64,000 nucleotides of DNA from assembly GCF_002224675.1 (NCBI RefSeq), contig NZ_NMPZ01000002.1, positions 1-64,000 on the forward strand, in the 5' to 3' direction. Origin of the DNA: Segatella copri (lineage in GTDB: Bacteria > Bacteroidota > Bacteroidia > Bacteroidales > Bacteroidaceae). The notes under the pieces are model-generated. The model was not told the origin of the DNA. It was given only the letters and a program-made list of their open reading frames with translations, and searched no databases. Within the stretch, counting starts at the first letter, position 1; each line of letters starts with the position of its first letter. A program made the position numbers and the translations under genes. Shown in pieces: positions 26,949 to 35,961 of this stretch.

Positions 26949-28196
26949 ATGAATTTTCCTCTGTTTATAGCAAAGAGATTATATCGTGATCAGGGCGACA
27001 AACGTAAGGTTTCTCGCCCTGCTATTCATATTGCCACAGCCGGTGTTGCCATCGGACTCGCCATCATGGTCATGTCGGTATGCGTGGTGCTGGGATTCAA
27101 GCACACCATCCGCGACAAGGTGATTGGCTTCGGAAGCCATATTCAGGTGGCCGACTTCATGACCCTGCAGCAGCAGAACCAGTATCCGGTGGTGATGAAC
27201 GACTCGATGGTGAAGGTGCTCCAGAAGATTCCGGGCGTGAAACATGTGCAGCGCTTTGCCATGAAAGAAGGAATCCTCAAGACCGACAACGATTTCCTGG
27301 GCGTAGTGCTCAAGGGTGTGGGACCGGATTTCGATTCTACCTTCATCCATCAGAACATGGTGGAAGGAAGCATACCGAAGTTTGATGACAAAGCCAGCCA
27401 TAACCAGATTCTGATTTCCAAGCTGATGGCAGACAAGTTGAAGCTGAAGAACGGCGAGCGCATCTTCGCCTACTTCATCGACAACCAGGGCGTGAGAATG
27501 CGCCGGTTTACCATCGCGGGCATCTACGAGACCAATCTCAAGAAGTATGATGAACTGATGGTCTATACCGACCTCTATACAGCCGTGAAGCTGAATGGAT
27601 GGGAGGATGACCAGGCAAGCGGTGCCGAGCTGACCGTGAAGGACTTCGACAAGCTCAACGAGACGGAAGACTATGTTATCAATAAGGTGAACCGTACCGT
27701 AGATCATTACGGAGAAACCTACAGCAGCGCCACCATCAAGGAGCTGAATCCGAACATCTTCCAATGGCTCAGCCTGATGGACCTGAATGTATGGATTATC
27801 CTGGGACTGATGCTCATCGTGGCAGGCGTAACGATGATCAGCGGATTGCTCATCATCATCCTGGAGCGCACTTCGATGATTGGAGTGATGAAAGCCCTGG
27901 GTGCCCGCAACAAGACCATCCGCCACACCTTCCTCTGGTTTGCCGTATTCATCATCGGCAAGGGAATGTTACTGGGCAATGTCATCGGACTGGGACTTCT
28001 TGCCCTGCAGCATTTCACGGGAATGGTGAAGCTCGATGCCCAAACTTACTACGTAAGTACGGTACCGGTGGAGTTCAACTGGCTCTTTATCGTGGCACTT
28101 AACGTAGCCACCCTCCTCATCAGCATCTTCATGCTGGTAGCGCCAAGTTACCTCATCTCTCATATTCATCCAGCCAAATCGATGAGATACGAATAA
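26949..28196 (+). CDS. ABC transporter permease, FtsX/LolC-LolE type
   Basis: 415 residues with one N-terminal transmembrane helix (about 25-50, HIATAGVAIGLAIMVMSVCVVLGF), a ~220-residue periplasmic MacB-like domain, and three C-terminal helices (about 275-400), the layout of LolC/LolE and other type VII ABC permeases that move lipoproteins or act mechanically from the inner membrane. The N-terminal IAKRLY motif is typical. No ATPase is adjacent, so its partner must be elsewhere. 18 bp after the aminotransferase; the stop is directly followed by a 22-bp tandem repeat. Confidence 0.88.
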   Translation: MNFPLFIAKRLYRDQGDKRKVSRPAIHIATAGVAIGLAIMVMSVCVVLGFKHTIRDKVIGFGSHIQVADFMTLQQQNQYPVVMNDSMVKVLQKIPGVKHVQRFAMKEGILKTDNDFLGVVLKGVGPDFDSTFIHQNMVEGSIPKFDDKASHNQILISKLMADKLKLKNGERIFAYFIDNQGVRMRRFTIAGIYETNLKKYDELMVYTDLYTAVKLNGWEDDQASGAELTVKDFDKLNETEDYVINKVNRTVDHYGETYSSATIKELNPNIFQWLSLMDLNVWIILGLMLIVAGVTMISGLLIIILERTSMIGVMKALGARNKTIRHTFLWFAVFIIGKGMLLGNVIGLGLLALQHFTGMVKLDAQTYYVSTVPVEFNWLFIVALNVATLLISIFMLVAPSYLISHIHPAKSMRYE

Positions 28197-28240
28197 GATT
28201 CACGGCTGATGAATAAATGATTCACGATAGATGAATAAGT
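28197..28240. repeat. 22-bp tandem repeat immediately after a stop codon
   Basis: Two adjacent 22-bp units (28197-28218 and 28219-28240) share GATTCACG, then GATGAATAA with three differences in total. The first unit begins on the base after the permease stop codon. Confidence 0.75.
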
Positions 28241-28246
28241 GTAAAA

Positions 28247-28288
28247 TTATCCCATTATTGCCACCAGTAAATGGCAATAATGGGATAA
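28247..28288. terminator. 17-bp perfect hairpin after the permease gene
   Basis: TTATCCCATTATTGCCA pairs perfectly with TGGCAATAATGGGATAA across an 8-nt loop. The stem ends in A/T pairs but no clear T-run follows, so it could be a terminator or an mRNA 3'-end stabiliser. Confidence 0.65.
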
Positions 28289-28377
28289 AACTATATATTT
28301 TTACCTAGTTTCTAAAATATTTTACGCTAATCTATAAAATAATGCACATTTTATTTTGCGGTGTGCAGTATTTTCTG

Positions 28378-28385
28378 TATCTTTG
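28378..28385 (+). promoter_or_regulatory. -7 box (TATCTTTG) for the first acyl-CoA ligase
   Basis: Exact consensus followed by GCAC, 24 bp before the ATG at 28409. An upstream in-frame ATG at 28361 would precede the transcript start. Confidence 0.8.
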
Positions 28386-28408
28386 CACAAAATTTTGTTA
28401 ATTGTGCA

Positions 28409-30076
28409 ATGAATTCAATACCAAGTTTTAACTCGTATATTGAGAGAAGCATCATCAAGAATTGGCACTTGGATGCGCTCACCGATTACAAGGGCGCTAC
28501 ACTCCAGTACCACGATGTTGCCAGAAAGATAGAGAAACTGCACATCCTGTTTGAAAACAGCGATGTGAAGAAGGGCGACAAGATTGCCGTCTGCGGTAGA
28601 AATAGTAGCCAGTGGGCAGTAGCTTTCCTGGCTATTATCACCTATGGTGCAATCGTCGTACCTATACAGAACGAATTCAAACCAGAGCAGATTCACAACA
28701 TCGTGAACCATAGCGAGAGCAAGCTCCTGTTTGTGGGTGATGTGGTGGCTACGCAGATTACTCCCGATGAAATGCCTACACTGGAAGGCATCATCTATCT
28801 GCCGGATAATTCACTCGTCATTTCCCGTTCAGAGAAACTGACTTACGCCCGCGAGCATCTCAACGCAATGTTTGGTCATAAATATCCCAAGTACTTCCGC
28901 CCTGAGCATGTGAAATATCATGTGGATGATCCGGAAGAACTGGCGATGATCAACTACACCAGCGGAACTACAGGTTTCTCCAAGGGTGTGATGTTGCCAT
29001 ACAGAGCCCTCTGGGGTAATCTCGATTATCTGATGGATACGGTAAGTCCCAAGATCGGCAAGAACTGCAACATCCTCTCTACCCTTCCGATGGCTCACAT
29101 GTATGGACTCATGACCGAGTTCATCTACAATATGGCGATGGGTAACCATATCTTCTTCCTCACCCGCCTTCCGAGCCCTACGCTCATCTCTGAGGCGCTG
29201 GCAGAAATCAAGCCAGACATCATCTTTGCCGTACCACTCGTGGTAGATAAGATCGTGAGAAAAGAAGTGTTCCCACATATCCAGACCAACCGTGCCCGAC
29301 TGCTGATGAACATGCCTGTCATCAACAAGCGCATCAAGGAGAAGGTTCGCGAGTTTGTACTGCGCAAGTTCGGCGAGCGTCCTTACGAGGTGGTTGTGGG
29401 TGGTGCTCCACTCAACAAGGAGATAGAGAACTTCTTCATCAGCATCGGCTTCCCTATCGCCATGGGTTACGGTACTACGGAAACCGCTCCGCTCATCACC
29501 TTTGCCCATCAGGACAACTATGTGGCAGGCAGCTGTGGTGTTGCCGTGAAGCACATGGAGGTAAAGGTATTGAGCGATGACCCAGAAAACGTGGCAGGCG
29601 AACTGGTTTGCCGCGGCATCAATGTGATGAAGGGCTACTACAAGAACCAGGAGGCTACCGATGCCGTGATTGATGAAGATGGATGGTTCCATACCGGCGA
29701 CCTGGCAACGATGAGTGCCGACGGACATTTCTTCGTAAGAGGTAGAAGCAAGAACATGCTGCTCGGTCCTAACGGACAGAACATCTATCCGGAGGAGATT
29801 GAGGATAAGCTCAACTCCATGGCTATGGTCAACGAGAGCATCGTGCTGCAGAAGGACGACAAGCTCGTGGCACTCGTTCATCCGGAGATAGAAGAGAGCC
29901 AGGAACTGGGATTCTCAGACGAAGACCTCGCCAACATCATGGAGCAGAACCGAAAGGAACTGAATATGCAGATGCCTAGCTTTGCAAAGATATCACGCAT
30001 CCAGCTGCACGACACCGAATTCGAAAAGACAGCCAAGAAGTCTATCAAGCGTTACCTCTACCAGGACGTGATATAA
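28409..30076 (+). CDS. AMP-forming long-chain acyl-CoA ligase (copy 1)
   Basis: 555 residues from 28409. ANL superfamily: P-loop-like YTSGTTGFSKGVM (about 195-207), A5 motif GYGTTETAPL, A7 GWFHTGDLATMSADG, A8 VRGRSKNMLLGPNGQNIYPEEIED, and catalytic lysine in the C-terminal TAKKSIKRYLY. It activates a carboxylic acid, probably a fatty acid, to acyl-AMP then acyl-CoA. A tandem paralogue of 554 residues follows 85 bp later. Soluble or membrane-associated in the cytoplasm. Start chosen from the promoter position and from alignment with copy 2. Confidence 0.9.
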   Translation: MNSIPSFNSYIERSIIKNWHLDALTDYKGATLQYHDVARKIEKLHILFENSDVKKGDKIAVCGRNSSQWAVAFLAIITYGAIVVPIQNEFKPEQIHNIVNHSESKLLFVGDVVATQITPDEMPTLEGIIYLPDNSLVISRSEKLTYAREHLNAMFGHKYPKYFRPEHVKYHVDDPEELAMINYTSGTTGFSKGVMLPYRALWGNLDYLMDTVSPKIGKNCNILSTLPMAHMYGLMTEFIYNMAMGNHIFFLTRLPSPTLISEALAEIKPDIIFAVPLVVDKIVRKEVFPHIQTNRARLLMNMPVINKRIKEKVREFVLRKFGERPYEVVVGGAPLNKEIENFFISIGFPIAMGYGTTETAPLITFAHQDNYVAGSCGVAVKHMEVKVLSDDPENVAGELVCRGINVMKGYYKNQEATDAVIDEDGWFHTGDLATMSADGHFFVRGRSKNMLLGPNGQNIYPEEIEDKLNSMAMVNESIVLQKDDKLVALVHPEIEESQELGFSDEDLANIMEQNRKELNMQMPSFAKISRIQLHDTEFEKTAKKSIKRYLYQDVI

Positions 30077-30161
30077 TACGTGAAATAAAGCGTAATCCAG
30101 AGATAGAGACTTTAAGTACGAGAAAAATATGAACTTAGAAAAATCGTTAAATAATAAGAAT

Positions 30162-31826
30162 ATGGAAATTCCTAGCTTTAACGCACTTATCCAGCAGAGC
30201 ATCATAGACCATTGGGATCAGGATGCCTTGACCGACTACAAGGGAGCTACCTTGCAGTATCACGATGTAGCACGCAAGATTGAGAAGCTGCACATTATGT
30301 TTGAGAACTCCGGCGTAGTAAAGGGCGACAAGATTGCCCTTTGCGGTAGAAACAGTGCCAATTGGGCAGTGGCTTTCCTCGCTACCCTAACCTATGGTGC
30401 CATCGCCGTACCTATCCTGCATGAGTTCATGCCAGACCAGATTCACAACATCGTGAACCACAGCGATGCCAAGCTGCTCTTCGTGGGCGACGTTGTTGCT
30501 ACACAGGTAGATGCAACCAAGATGCCGGGGCTGGAAGGTATCATCTACATTCCAGATTACTCGCTCGTGGTTTCACGTACCGACAAGTTGACCTACGCCC
30601 GCGAGCACCTCAACGAGATGTTCGGCATCAAGTATCCTAAGTACTTCCGCAAGAACCACGTCAACTACTATATCGACCAGGATCCTAACGAGTTGGCTAT
30701 GATCAACTATACCAGTGGTACTACCGGTTTCTCCAAGGGTGTGATGGTTCCATACCGTGCCCTGTGGAGCAATGCCGACTTTGCCGAGAATGTATTGGGC
30801 AAGAAGATCAAGGCTGGAGATTCTATCATCAGTATCCTGCCGATGGCACACATGTATGGCATGGCATTCGAGTTTATCTTCGAGTTCATCAAGGGCTGCC
30901 ACATCTTCTATCTCACCCGCATCCCTAGCCCAGCCATCATTGCCGAGGCATTCGGACGCATCAAGCCAGCAGTTATCATCGCTGTGCCTCTGGTTATCGA
31001 GAAGATTATCCGCAAGAAGGTATTCCCTAAGATTCAGAACAACCGTATGCGCATGCTCCTCCACATGCCTGTCATCAGCAAGAAGGTGAAGGAGAAGATC
31101 TGCGACCAGGTAAGCAATGCCTTCGGTGGCAACTTCTATGAGGTGATTATCGGCGGCGCTGCGTTCAACCAGGAAGTTGAAAGATTCCTCCACGGCGTGG
31201 GCTTCAAATATACAGTGGGTTATGGTGCTACAGAATGTGCGCCTATCATCTGCTACGAAGATTACAAGAACTTCGTTCCGGGCTCTTGCGGTAAGGCAGC
31301 GCTCCACATGATGGTTCGCATCGACAGTCCGGATCCGGAGAACGTACCTGGCGAAATCCTTGCCAAGGGTCCTAACGTGATGCTGGGTTACTACAAGAAT
31401 GAGGAGGCTACCAAGCAGACCATCGACGAGAACGGATGGTATCATTCCGGCGACCTCGGAACGATGGATGGCGACGGCAATGTATTCATCAAGGGCCGCA
31501 GCAAGAACATGCTGCTCGGCGCCAGCGGTCAGAACATCTATCCTGAGGAAATCGAGGATAAGCTCAATTCTCTCGCCCTCGTTGCAGAGAGCGTGGTAAT
31601 TCAGAAGGGCGACAAGCTGGTGGCTCTGGTTTATCCAGACTTCGACGAGGCTCAGTCTCTGAACCTGGGCAGAAGCGAACTGGAAGAGATTATGGAGCAG
31701 AACCGTCAGGAGCTCAACACGATGGTTCCAGCCTACAGCAAGGTAAGCGAGATCCGCATCCACGATGAGGAATTTGAGAAGACTCCTAAGAAGAGTATCA
31801 AGCGATTCCTCTATACAGCAGAATAA
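30162..31826 (+). CDS. AMP-forming long-chain acyl-CoA ligase (copy 2, tandem paralogue)
   Basis: 554 residues from the ATG at 30162 (MEIPSFNALIQQ), which lines up with copy 1 (MNSIPSFNSYIE). An in-frame ATG at 30129 would add 11 residues. The same ANL motifs are present: YTSGTTGFSKGVM, GYGATECAPI, GWYHSGDLGTMDGDG, IKGRSKNMLLGASGQNIYPEEIED and TPKKSIKRFLY. The N-terminal ~90 residues are nearly identical to copy 1 (DALTDYKGATLQYHDVARKI). The middle of the protein, including the GYGATECAP pocket, differs more, which suggests different acyl substrates. No own promoter box is seen; probably cotranscribed. Confidence 0.9.
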   Translation: MEIPSFNALIQQSIIDHWDQDALTDYKGATLQYHDVARKIEKLHIMFENSGVVKGDKIALCGRNSANWAVAFLATLTYGAIAVPILHEFMPDQIHNIVNHSDAKLLFVGDVVATQVDATKMPGLEGIIYIPDYSLVVSRTDKLTYAREHLNEMFGIKYPKYFRKNHVNYYIDQDPNELAMINYTSGTTGFSKGVMVPYRALWSNADFAENVLGKKIKAGDSIISILPMAHMYGMAFEFIFEFIKGCHIFYLTRIPSPAIIAEAFGRIKPAVIIAVPLVIEKIIRKKVFPKIQNNRMRMLLHMPVISKKVKEKICDQVSNAFGGNFYEVIIGGAAFNQEVERFLHGVGFKYTVGYGATECAPIICYEDYKNFVPGSCGKAALHMMVRIDSPDPENVPGEILAKGPNVMLGYYKNEEATKQTIDENGWYHSGDLGTMDGDGNVFIKGRSKNMLLGASGQNIYPEEIEDKLNSLALVAESVVIQKGDKLVALVYPDFDEAQSLNLGRSELEEIMEQNRQELNTMVPAYSKVSEIRIHDEEFEKTPKKSIKRFLYTAE

Positions 31827-31867
31827 TAAGAAAACTCCTGATAAAGGAATAAAAGAGATACAAATAC

Positions 31868-31912
31868 AAAAAAATGGTGTAGCTTCCCAAAAAGAAGTTA
31901 CACCATTTTTTT
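31868..31912. terminator. Bidirectional terminator, acyl-CoA ligase / Crp-Fnr gene
   Basis: AAAAAATGGTGTA pairs with TACACCATTTTTTT, with a further CTTC/GAAG pairing inside. A and T runs on both sides suit the convergent genes. Confidence 0.85.
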
Positions 31913-31922
31913 ATGATTATCA

Positions 31923-32522
31923 TTACAACAAAGTGTTTGATCGGATACGAGACAGCGTCTCAGGCGTCATCTGCAGATAACTGGCGATATAAGTAAGCGG
32001 CGCACGGAGCACCACCTGCGGATTCAGCTCGCACAAACGCTTATACTTATTAGGCGCAGTTTCGAATCGCATCAGGTCGGCATGTACCTGCGACTGAATC
32101 AAACTCTCTTCCAGAATCTTACGGTAAAGCATCTGGATGTTCACATTTCTCATGGCAGCTGCCTCGAGCTTCGCCTTCGGCAAAGCATACACCAAGGTAG
32201 GCTCCAAAGCCTCAACCTGGAGGTAGGAAGGGGTTTCCTTGAAAAGACTCTCAATACACATGAAGATAGAATGGTCAACACCTAAGTGTTCTGTTACCTC
32301 CTTATCATACTTGGTATAAAATTGGCGCACCAATCCCTTCTCTATGTAAGAAATGTTTCTGCACACCTCACCCTCTACCAGAATCTTTTCGCCCTTGCCA
32401 TACTTGATTGGCTCCAGGATTGATTCCAGTACATCCAACTCGTCATGAGTCATCGTACTATACCTACGCGCAAGCTCTCTGGCTATGTCACGTTTAGGGG
32501 TGATAACCTTAAAATCACTCAT
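31923..32522 (-). CDS. Crp/Fnr-family transcriptional regulator
   Basis: 199 residues: an N-terminal cyclic-nucleotide-binding-like beta domain (about 30-120: YGKGEKILVEGEVCRNISYIEKGLVRQFY) and a C-terminal winged helix (about 150-199: APLTYIASYLQMTPETLSRIR). The N-terminal domain lacks the full cAMP pocket and Fe-S cysteines, so the signal is unknown. It follows lepA by 45 bp on the same strand and probably shares its transcript. Many Bacteroidetes carry several such orphan regulators. Confidence 0.85.
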   Translation of the reverse strand: MSDFKVITPKRDIARELARRYSTMTHDELDVLESILEPIKYGKGEKILVEGEVCRNISYIEKGLVRQFYTKYDKEVTEHLGVDHSIFMCIESLFKETPSYLQVEALEPTLVYALPKAKLEAAAMRNVNIQMLYRKILEESLIQSQVHADLMRFETAPNKYKRLCELNPQVVLRAPLTYIASYLQMTPETLSRIRSNTLL

Positions 32523-32567
32523 AATTCAAGTTCCTCCTAGTTATTAAAATTTATATCGTCGAATCTC

Positions 32568-34361
32568 TTAGTCAAGCTTCAGCACCGCAAGGAATGCCTT
32601 CTGTGGCACCTCTACGTTACCAATCTGCTTCATACGCTTCTTACCCTTCTTCTGCTTCTCCAGCAACTTACGCTTACGGCTCACGTCACCACCATAACAC
32701 TTGGCAGTAACATCCTTGCGCACCTGCTTCACAGTTTCACGGGCTACGATTTTCGCACCGATAGCAGCCTGAATGGCAATATCAAACTGCTGACGTGGAA
32801 TCAGATCCTTCAGCTTCTCGCACATTCTGCGACCGAAGCTCACAGAGTTGTCGCGATGGGTCAAAGTACTCAGGGCATCCACCGGCTCTCCATTCAAGAG
32901 GATATCCAGCTTCACCAGGTCGGAATGACGGAAGGAATCGATATGATAGTCGAACGAAGCATATCCCTTGGAAATACTCTTCAGCTTATCGTAGAAATCG
33001 ATCACAATCTCGCCCAATGGCAGCATGAAATGCAGCTCCACACGGTTACCGCTCACGTATTCCTGATTGATAAGCTCACCACGCTTGTCGAGACAGAGCT
33101 TCATGATAGGACCGATAAAATTGGTAGCCGTGATGATGGTAGCTCGGATATACGGCTCCTCGATATGGTCGATGAGCGTTGGATCTGGCAGTCCCGATGG
33201 GTTATGTACCTCTTTCACACCACCTTGCTTGTCATATACCATATAGGATACGTTAGGAACGGTGGTGATGACATCCATATTGAACTCACGGTCCAGACGC
33301 TCCTGTACAATCTCCATGTGGAGCAGACCGAGGAATCCGCATCGGAAACCGAAGCCCAGAGCTACCGAACTCTCAGGCGAGAAGGTGAGCGAAGCATCGT
33401 TGAGCTGCAGCTTCTCCAATGAGGCACGCAGATTCTCGTAATCGCTAGGATCGATAGGATAAACGCCGGCAAAGACCATAGGCTTCACTTCCTGGAATCC
33501 TGCAATCGCCTTTTCACAAGGACGTGCGATGTGGGTAATGGTATCACCCACCTTTACCTCGGTAGCATTCTTGATACCCGAGATGATGTAACCTACCTCA
33601 CCGGTCCCCAATTCCTTGCGGGGAATCATATCCATCTTCAGTACGCCAATCTCATCTGCATCATATTCCATTCCGGTGTTGAAGAACTTCACCTTGTCGC
33701 CCTTGCGGATTACACCGTTCTCAATCTTGAAGTAGGCGATGATACCACGGAATGAGTTGAATACAGAGTCGAAGATCAAAGCCTGGAGTGGTGCCTTGTC
33801 ATCTCCCTTAGGAGCCGGAACACGGTTTACCACCGCTTCCAGAACATCCTCGACACCCTCGCCGGTCTTACCGGATGCACGGAGGATATCCTCGTGCTTG
33901 CAACCGATGAGATCCACAATCTCATCTTCCACTTCCTCCGGCATAGCCGAAGGCATATCTATCTTGTTGATGACCGGAATAATCTCCAGGTCATGCTCAA
34001 TAGCCATATAGAGGTTAGAGATAGTCTGGGCCTGGACACCCTGGGTGGCATCCACAACCAAGAGCGCTCCCTCGCACGCTGCGATGGAACGAGAAACCTC
34101 GTATGAGAAATCGACGTGTCCCGGAGTATCAATGAGGTTGAGGATGTAAGTGTCTCCATCCTTTGCCTTGTATTCCATCTGGATGGCATGGCTCTTGATG
34201 GTGATACCACGCTCTCTCTCCAGGTCCATATCATCAAGCATCTGACCCTCAGTAATCTTGATGGTCTGAGTTTTCTCTAACAATCGGTCTGCCAAAGTAC
34301 TTTTACCATGGTCAATATGTGCAATAATGCAGAAATTTCTTATCTTATTTATATTCTCCAT
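32568..34361 (-). CDS. lepA: Elongation factor 4 (LepA) ribosome back-translocase GTPase
   Basis: 597 residues, the family norm. G1 AHIDHGKST (14-22), G2/G3 [13 protein letters not shown] and [13 protein letters not shown]4 NKID, G5 SGKTGEGV, then domain II, the EF-G-like domains and the LepA-specific C-terminal domain ([48 protein letters not shown]), which is diagnostic. It remodels stalled ribosomes by back-translocation. The -7 box at 34385-34392 is 24 bp upstream, back-to-back with that of the adjacent lipoprotein gene. Confidence 0.97.
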   Translation of the reverse strand: MENINKIRNFCIIAHIDHGKSTLADRLLEKTQTIKITEGQMLDDMDLERERGITIKSHAIQMEYKAKDGDTYILNLIDTPGHVDFSYEVSRSIAACEGALLVVDATQGVQAQTISNLYMAIEHDLEIIPVINKIDMPSAMPEEVEDEIVDLIGCKHEDILRASGKTGEGVEDVLEAVVNRVPAPKGDDKAPLQALIFDSVFNSFRGIIAYFKIENGVIRKGDKVKFFNTGMEYDADEIGVLKMDMIPRKELGTGEVGYIISGIKNATEVKVGDTITHIARPCEKAIAGFQEVKPMVFAGVYPIDPSDYENLRASLEKLQLNDASLTFSPESSVALGFGFRCGFLGLLHMEIVQERLDREFNMDVITTVPNVSYMVYDKQGGVKEVHNPSGLPDPTLIDHIEEPYIRATIITATNFIGPIMKLCLDKRGELINQEYVSGNRVELHFMLPLGEIVIDFYDKLKSISKGYASFDYHIDSFRHSDLVKLDILLNGEPVDALSTLTHRDNSVSFGRRMCEKLKDLIPRQQFDIAIQAAIGAKIVARETVKQVRKDVTAKCYGGDVSRKRKLLEKQKKGKKRMKQIGNVEVPQKAFLAVLKLD

Positions 34362-34384
34362 ACAATTTTTCTCTCTTTGGAGTG

Positions 34385-34392
34385 CAAAGATA
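34385..34392 (-). promoter_or_regulatory. -7 box (TATCTTTG) for lepA
   Basis: Exact consensus on the minus strand followed by GCAC, 24 bp before the lepA ATG. The divergent box at 34406-34413 is only 13 bp away, so both promoters share their upstream sequence. Confidence 0.75.
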
Positions 34393-34405
34393 GTATTTTT
34401 TTTCG

Positions 34406-34413
34406 TATCTTTG
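34406..34413 (+). promoter_or_regulatory. -7 box (TATCTTTG) for the small lipoprotein gene
   Basis: Exact consensus followed by CAAAA, 19 bp before the ATG at 34432. It rules out an upstream in-frame start at 34327. Confidence 0.75.
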
Positions 34414-34431
34414 CAAAAAAAATATATAATA

Positions 34432-34818
34432 ATGATGAAAAAAGCAATTTATACCCTATTTTTAGCTAGTTTGGTCGTATCTTGCACTGAAAATCTGGAA
34501 GATAAGGCGGTTCGTGAGGCTAAGGAATACACAGAGAAATACTGCCCTACCCCATACGTAAATGACAGCAGAACAGACAGTGCCGTGTTTGACAAGAACA
34601 CCCGCGTGTTCTCTTATTACATGACTCTTCGCAACAAAGCGGACAACAAGAAGGCGATTGATGCCAACAAGGATAAGCTCCACAAACTTCAGAAAGAGGC
34701 ATTGGACAACAACCCAGGTCTGAAGGTTTACAAGGATGCCCACTTCACCTTCCGCTTCGTTTATTATTCAGCTAAGAATCCGAAGGAGATTTTGCTGGAT
34801 GATGTCTTCAAGTATTAG
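34432..34818 (+). CDS. Small predicted lipoprotein, function unknown
   Basis: 128 residues from 34432 (a second ATG follows at 34435). A type II signal peptide with lipobox LVVSC and lipidated C18, then a mature region with charged helices ([61 protein letters not shown]). No domain recognised. It has its own promoter and terminator. Envelope location is well supported; function is not. Confidence 0.8.
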   Translation: MMKKAIYTLFLASLVVSCTENLEDKAVREAKEYTEKYCPTPYVNDSRTDSAVFDKNTRVFSYYMTLRNKADNKKAIDANKDKLHKLQKEALDNNPGLKVYKDAHFTFRFVYYSAKNPKEILLDDVFKY

Positions 34819-34820
34819 AA

Positions 34821-34860
34821 AAGAGGGTGTGTCATGGATTGATGACACACCCTCTTTATT
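34821..34860. terminator. Bidirectional terminator, lipoprotein / TSCPD gene
   Basis: A 15-bp perfect stem (AAGAGGGTGTGTCAT with ATGACACACCCTCTT, 6-nt loop) between convergent genes. Confidence 0.85.
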
Positions 34861-34863
34861 GTA

Positions 34864-35142
34864 TTAATATCCCATTTCCTGCAAGGCTGTAGCCAGCTGG
34901 TCAGGACAGCTTGTAGGCTTGTTACCACAAGTGATACCCTTCAGTCGGGCGATGACCTCCTTTGCCTTCATGCCCTGAATCAAGGCACAAACACCCTTGG
35001 TATTACCATCGCAACCGCCGATGAACTGGGCATCCTGCACTTTTCCATCCTCATCAACACTGATACAGATGTACTTAGAGCAGGTACCATGAGTCTGATA
35101 AGTAACCTTGGTCAACTTATCCTGTTTCTCTTGCTGCAACAT
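34864..35142 (-). CDS. TSCPD domain protein (TIGR03905-like)
   Basis: 92 residues, soluble. The C-terminal core contains the motif that names the family (KPTSCPDQLATAL) plus CSKYICISVDEDGKVQDAQFIGGCDGNTKGV. Related domains occur at the C terminus of some ribonucleotide reductases and in stand-alone proteins; four to six cysteines could bind a metal. Function is unproven. It is two bases downstream of yebC on the same strand, so translation is probably coupled. Confidence 0.88.
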   Translation of the reverse strand: MLQQEKQDKLTKVTYQTHGTCSKYICISVDEDGKVQDAQFIGGCDGNTKGVCALIQGMKAKEVIARLKGITCGNKPTSCPDQLATALQEMGY

Positions 35143-35144
35143 AA

Positions 35145-35888
35145 TTATTCTGCGTCTGCAGGAATCTCAGGCTTCATGTTGGTATAGACAGTCTGAACAT
35201 CGTCAAACTCCTCCAACTTCTCAACCATCTTGTCGATAGTCTCGCGCTCCTCAGCAGTAACATCCTTCAAATCGTTAGGAATGTAGGTGAACTCAGCACC
35301 AGTTACCTCGAAGCCCTCAGCCTCCAGGTGCTTCTGAATCTCGCCGAAGCTTGTAGGAGCACCGTAGATAGTGATTTCGTTGTTCTCCTCATCCTCATCG
35401 AACTCGTCCTCTACACCGTAGTCAATCAGGTCGAGAATCATCTCGTCCATATCCAGACCTTCCTTCTTCTTGAATGTGAACACAGCCTTGTGGTCAAAGA
35501 GGAAAGACAAAGAACCTGTTGTACCCAGGTTACCGCTGAACTTGTTGAAGATAGAACGAACGTCAGCCACTGTACGAGTTGTGTTATCTGTCAATGTATC
35601 AACGAACACAGCAACTCCGTGAGGGCCATATCCCTCGTATGTCACCTCCTTGTAATCGCTGGTATCCTTGCCACAAGCGTTCTTGATGGCACGAGCGATG
35701 TTATCCTTAGGCATGTTCTCACGCTTACAGTTAGCGATGATAGCACGCAATGATGGGTTGTTCTCTGGTTCTGGACCGCCTGCCTTCACAGCAATAGCAA
35801 TCTGCTTACCCAACTTAGTAAATGTCTTGGCCATGTGGCCCCATCTTTTCAGCTTTGTAGCTTTACGATATTCAAATGCTCTTCCCAT
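35145..35888 (-). CDS. YebC/PmpR family DNA-binding or translation factor
   Basis: 247 residues, the normal length. Opens MGRAFEYRKATKLKRWGHMAKTFTKLGKQIAIAVKAGG, with RAIIANCKRENMPKDNIARAIKNA, YEGYGPHGVAVFVDTLTDNTTRTVADVRSIFNKFSGNLGTTGSLSFLFDHK, all core YebC signatures. Family members act as transcription regulators or, by recent work, help ribosomes at proline stretches. Lies in the pheT-yebC-TSCPD transcript. Confidence 0.95.
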   Translation of the reverse strand: MGRAFEYRKATKLKRWGHMAKTFTKLGKQIAIAVKAGGPEPENNPSLRAIIANCKRENMPKDNIARAIKNACGKDTSDYKEVTYEGYGPHGVAVFVDTLTDNTTRTVADVRSIFNKFSGNLGTTGSLSFLFDHKAVFTFKKKEGLDMDEMILDLIDYGVEDEFDEDEENNEITIYGAPTSFGEIQKHLEAEGFEVTGAEFTYIPNDLKDVTAEERETIDKMVEKLEEFDDVQTVYTNMKPEIPADAE

Positions 35889-35961
35889 TGGAATAAAATT
35901 TTAAATGTTTATCGTTTTTGTTTATAATATTATCTCAATTCTGCGTCAATCGCATTCTGCA

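Noticed and set aside
30573..31763. 396-codon open frame antisense to acyl-CoA ligase copy 2
   Set aside because: A shadow of the ligase frame; copy 1 has a matching antisense frame for the same reason.
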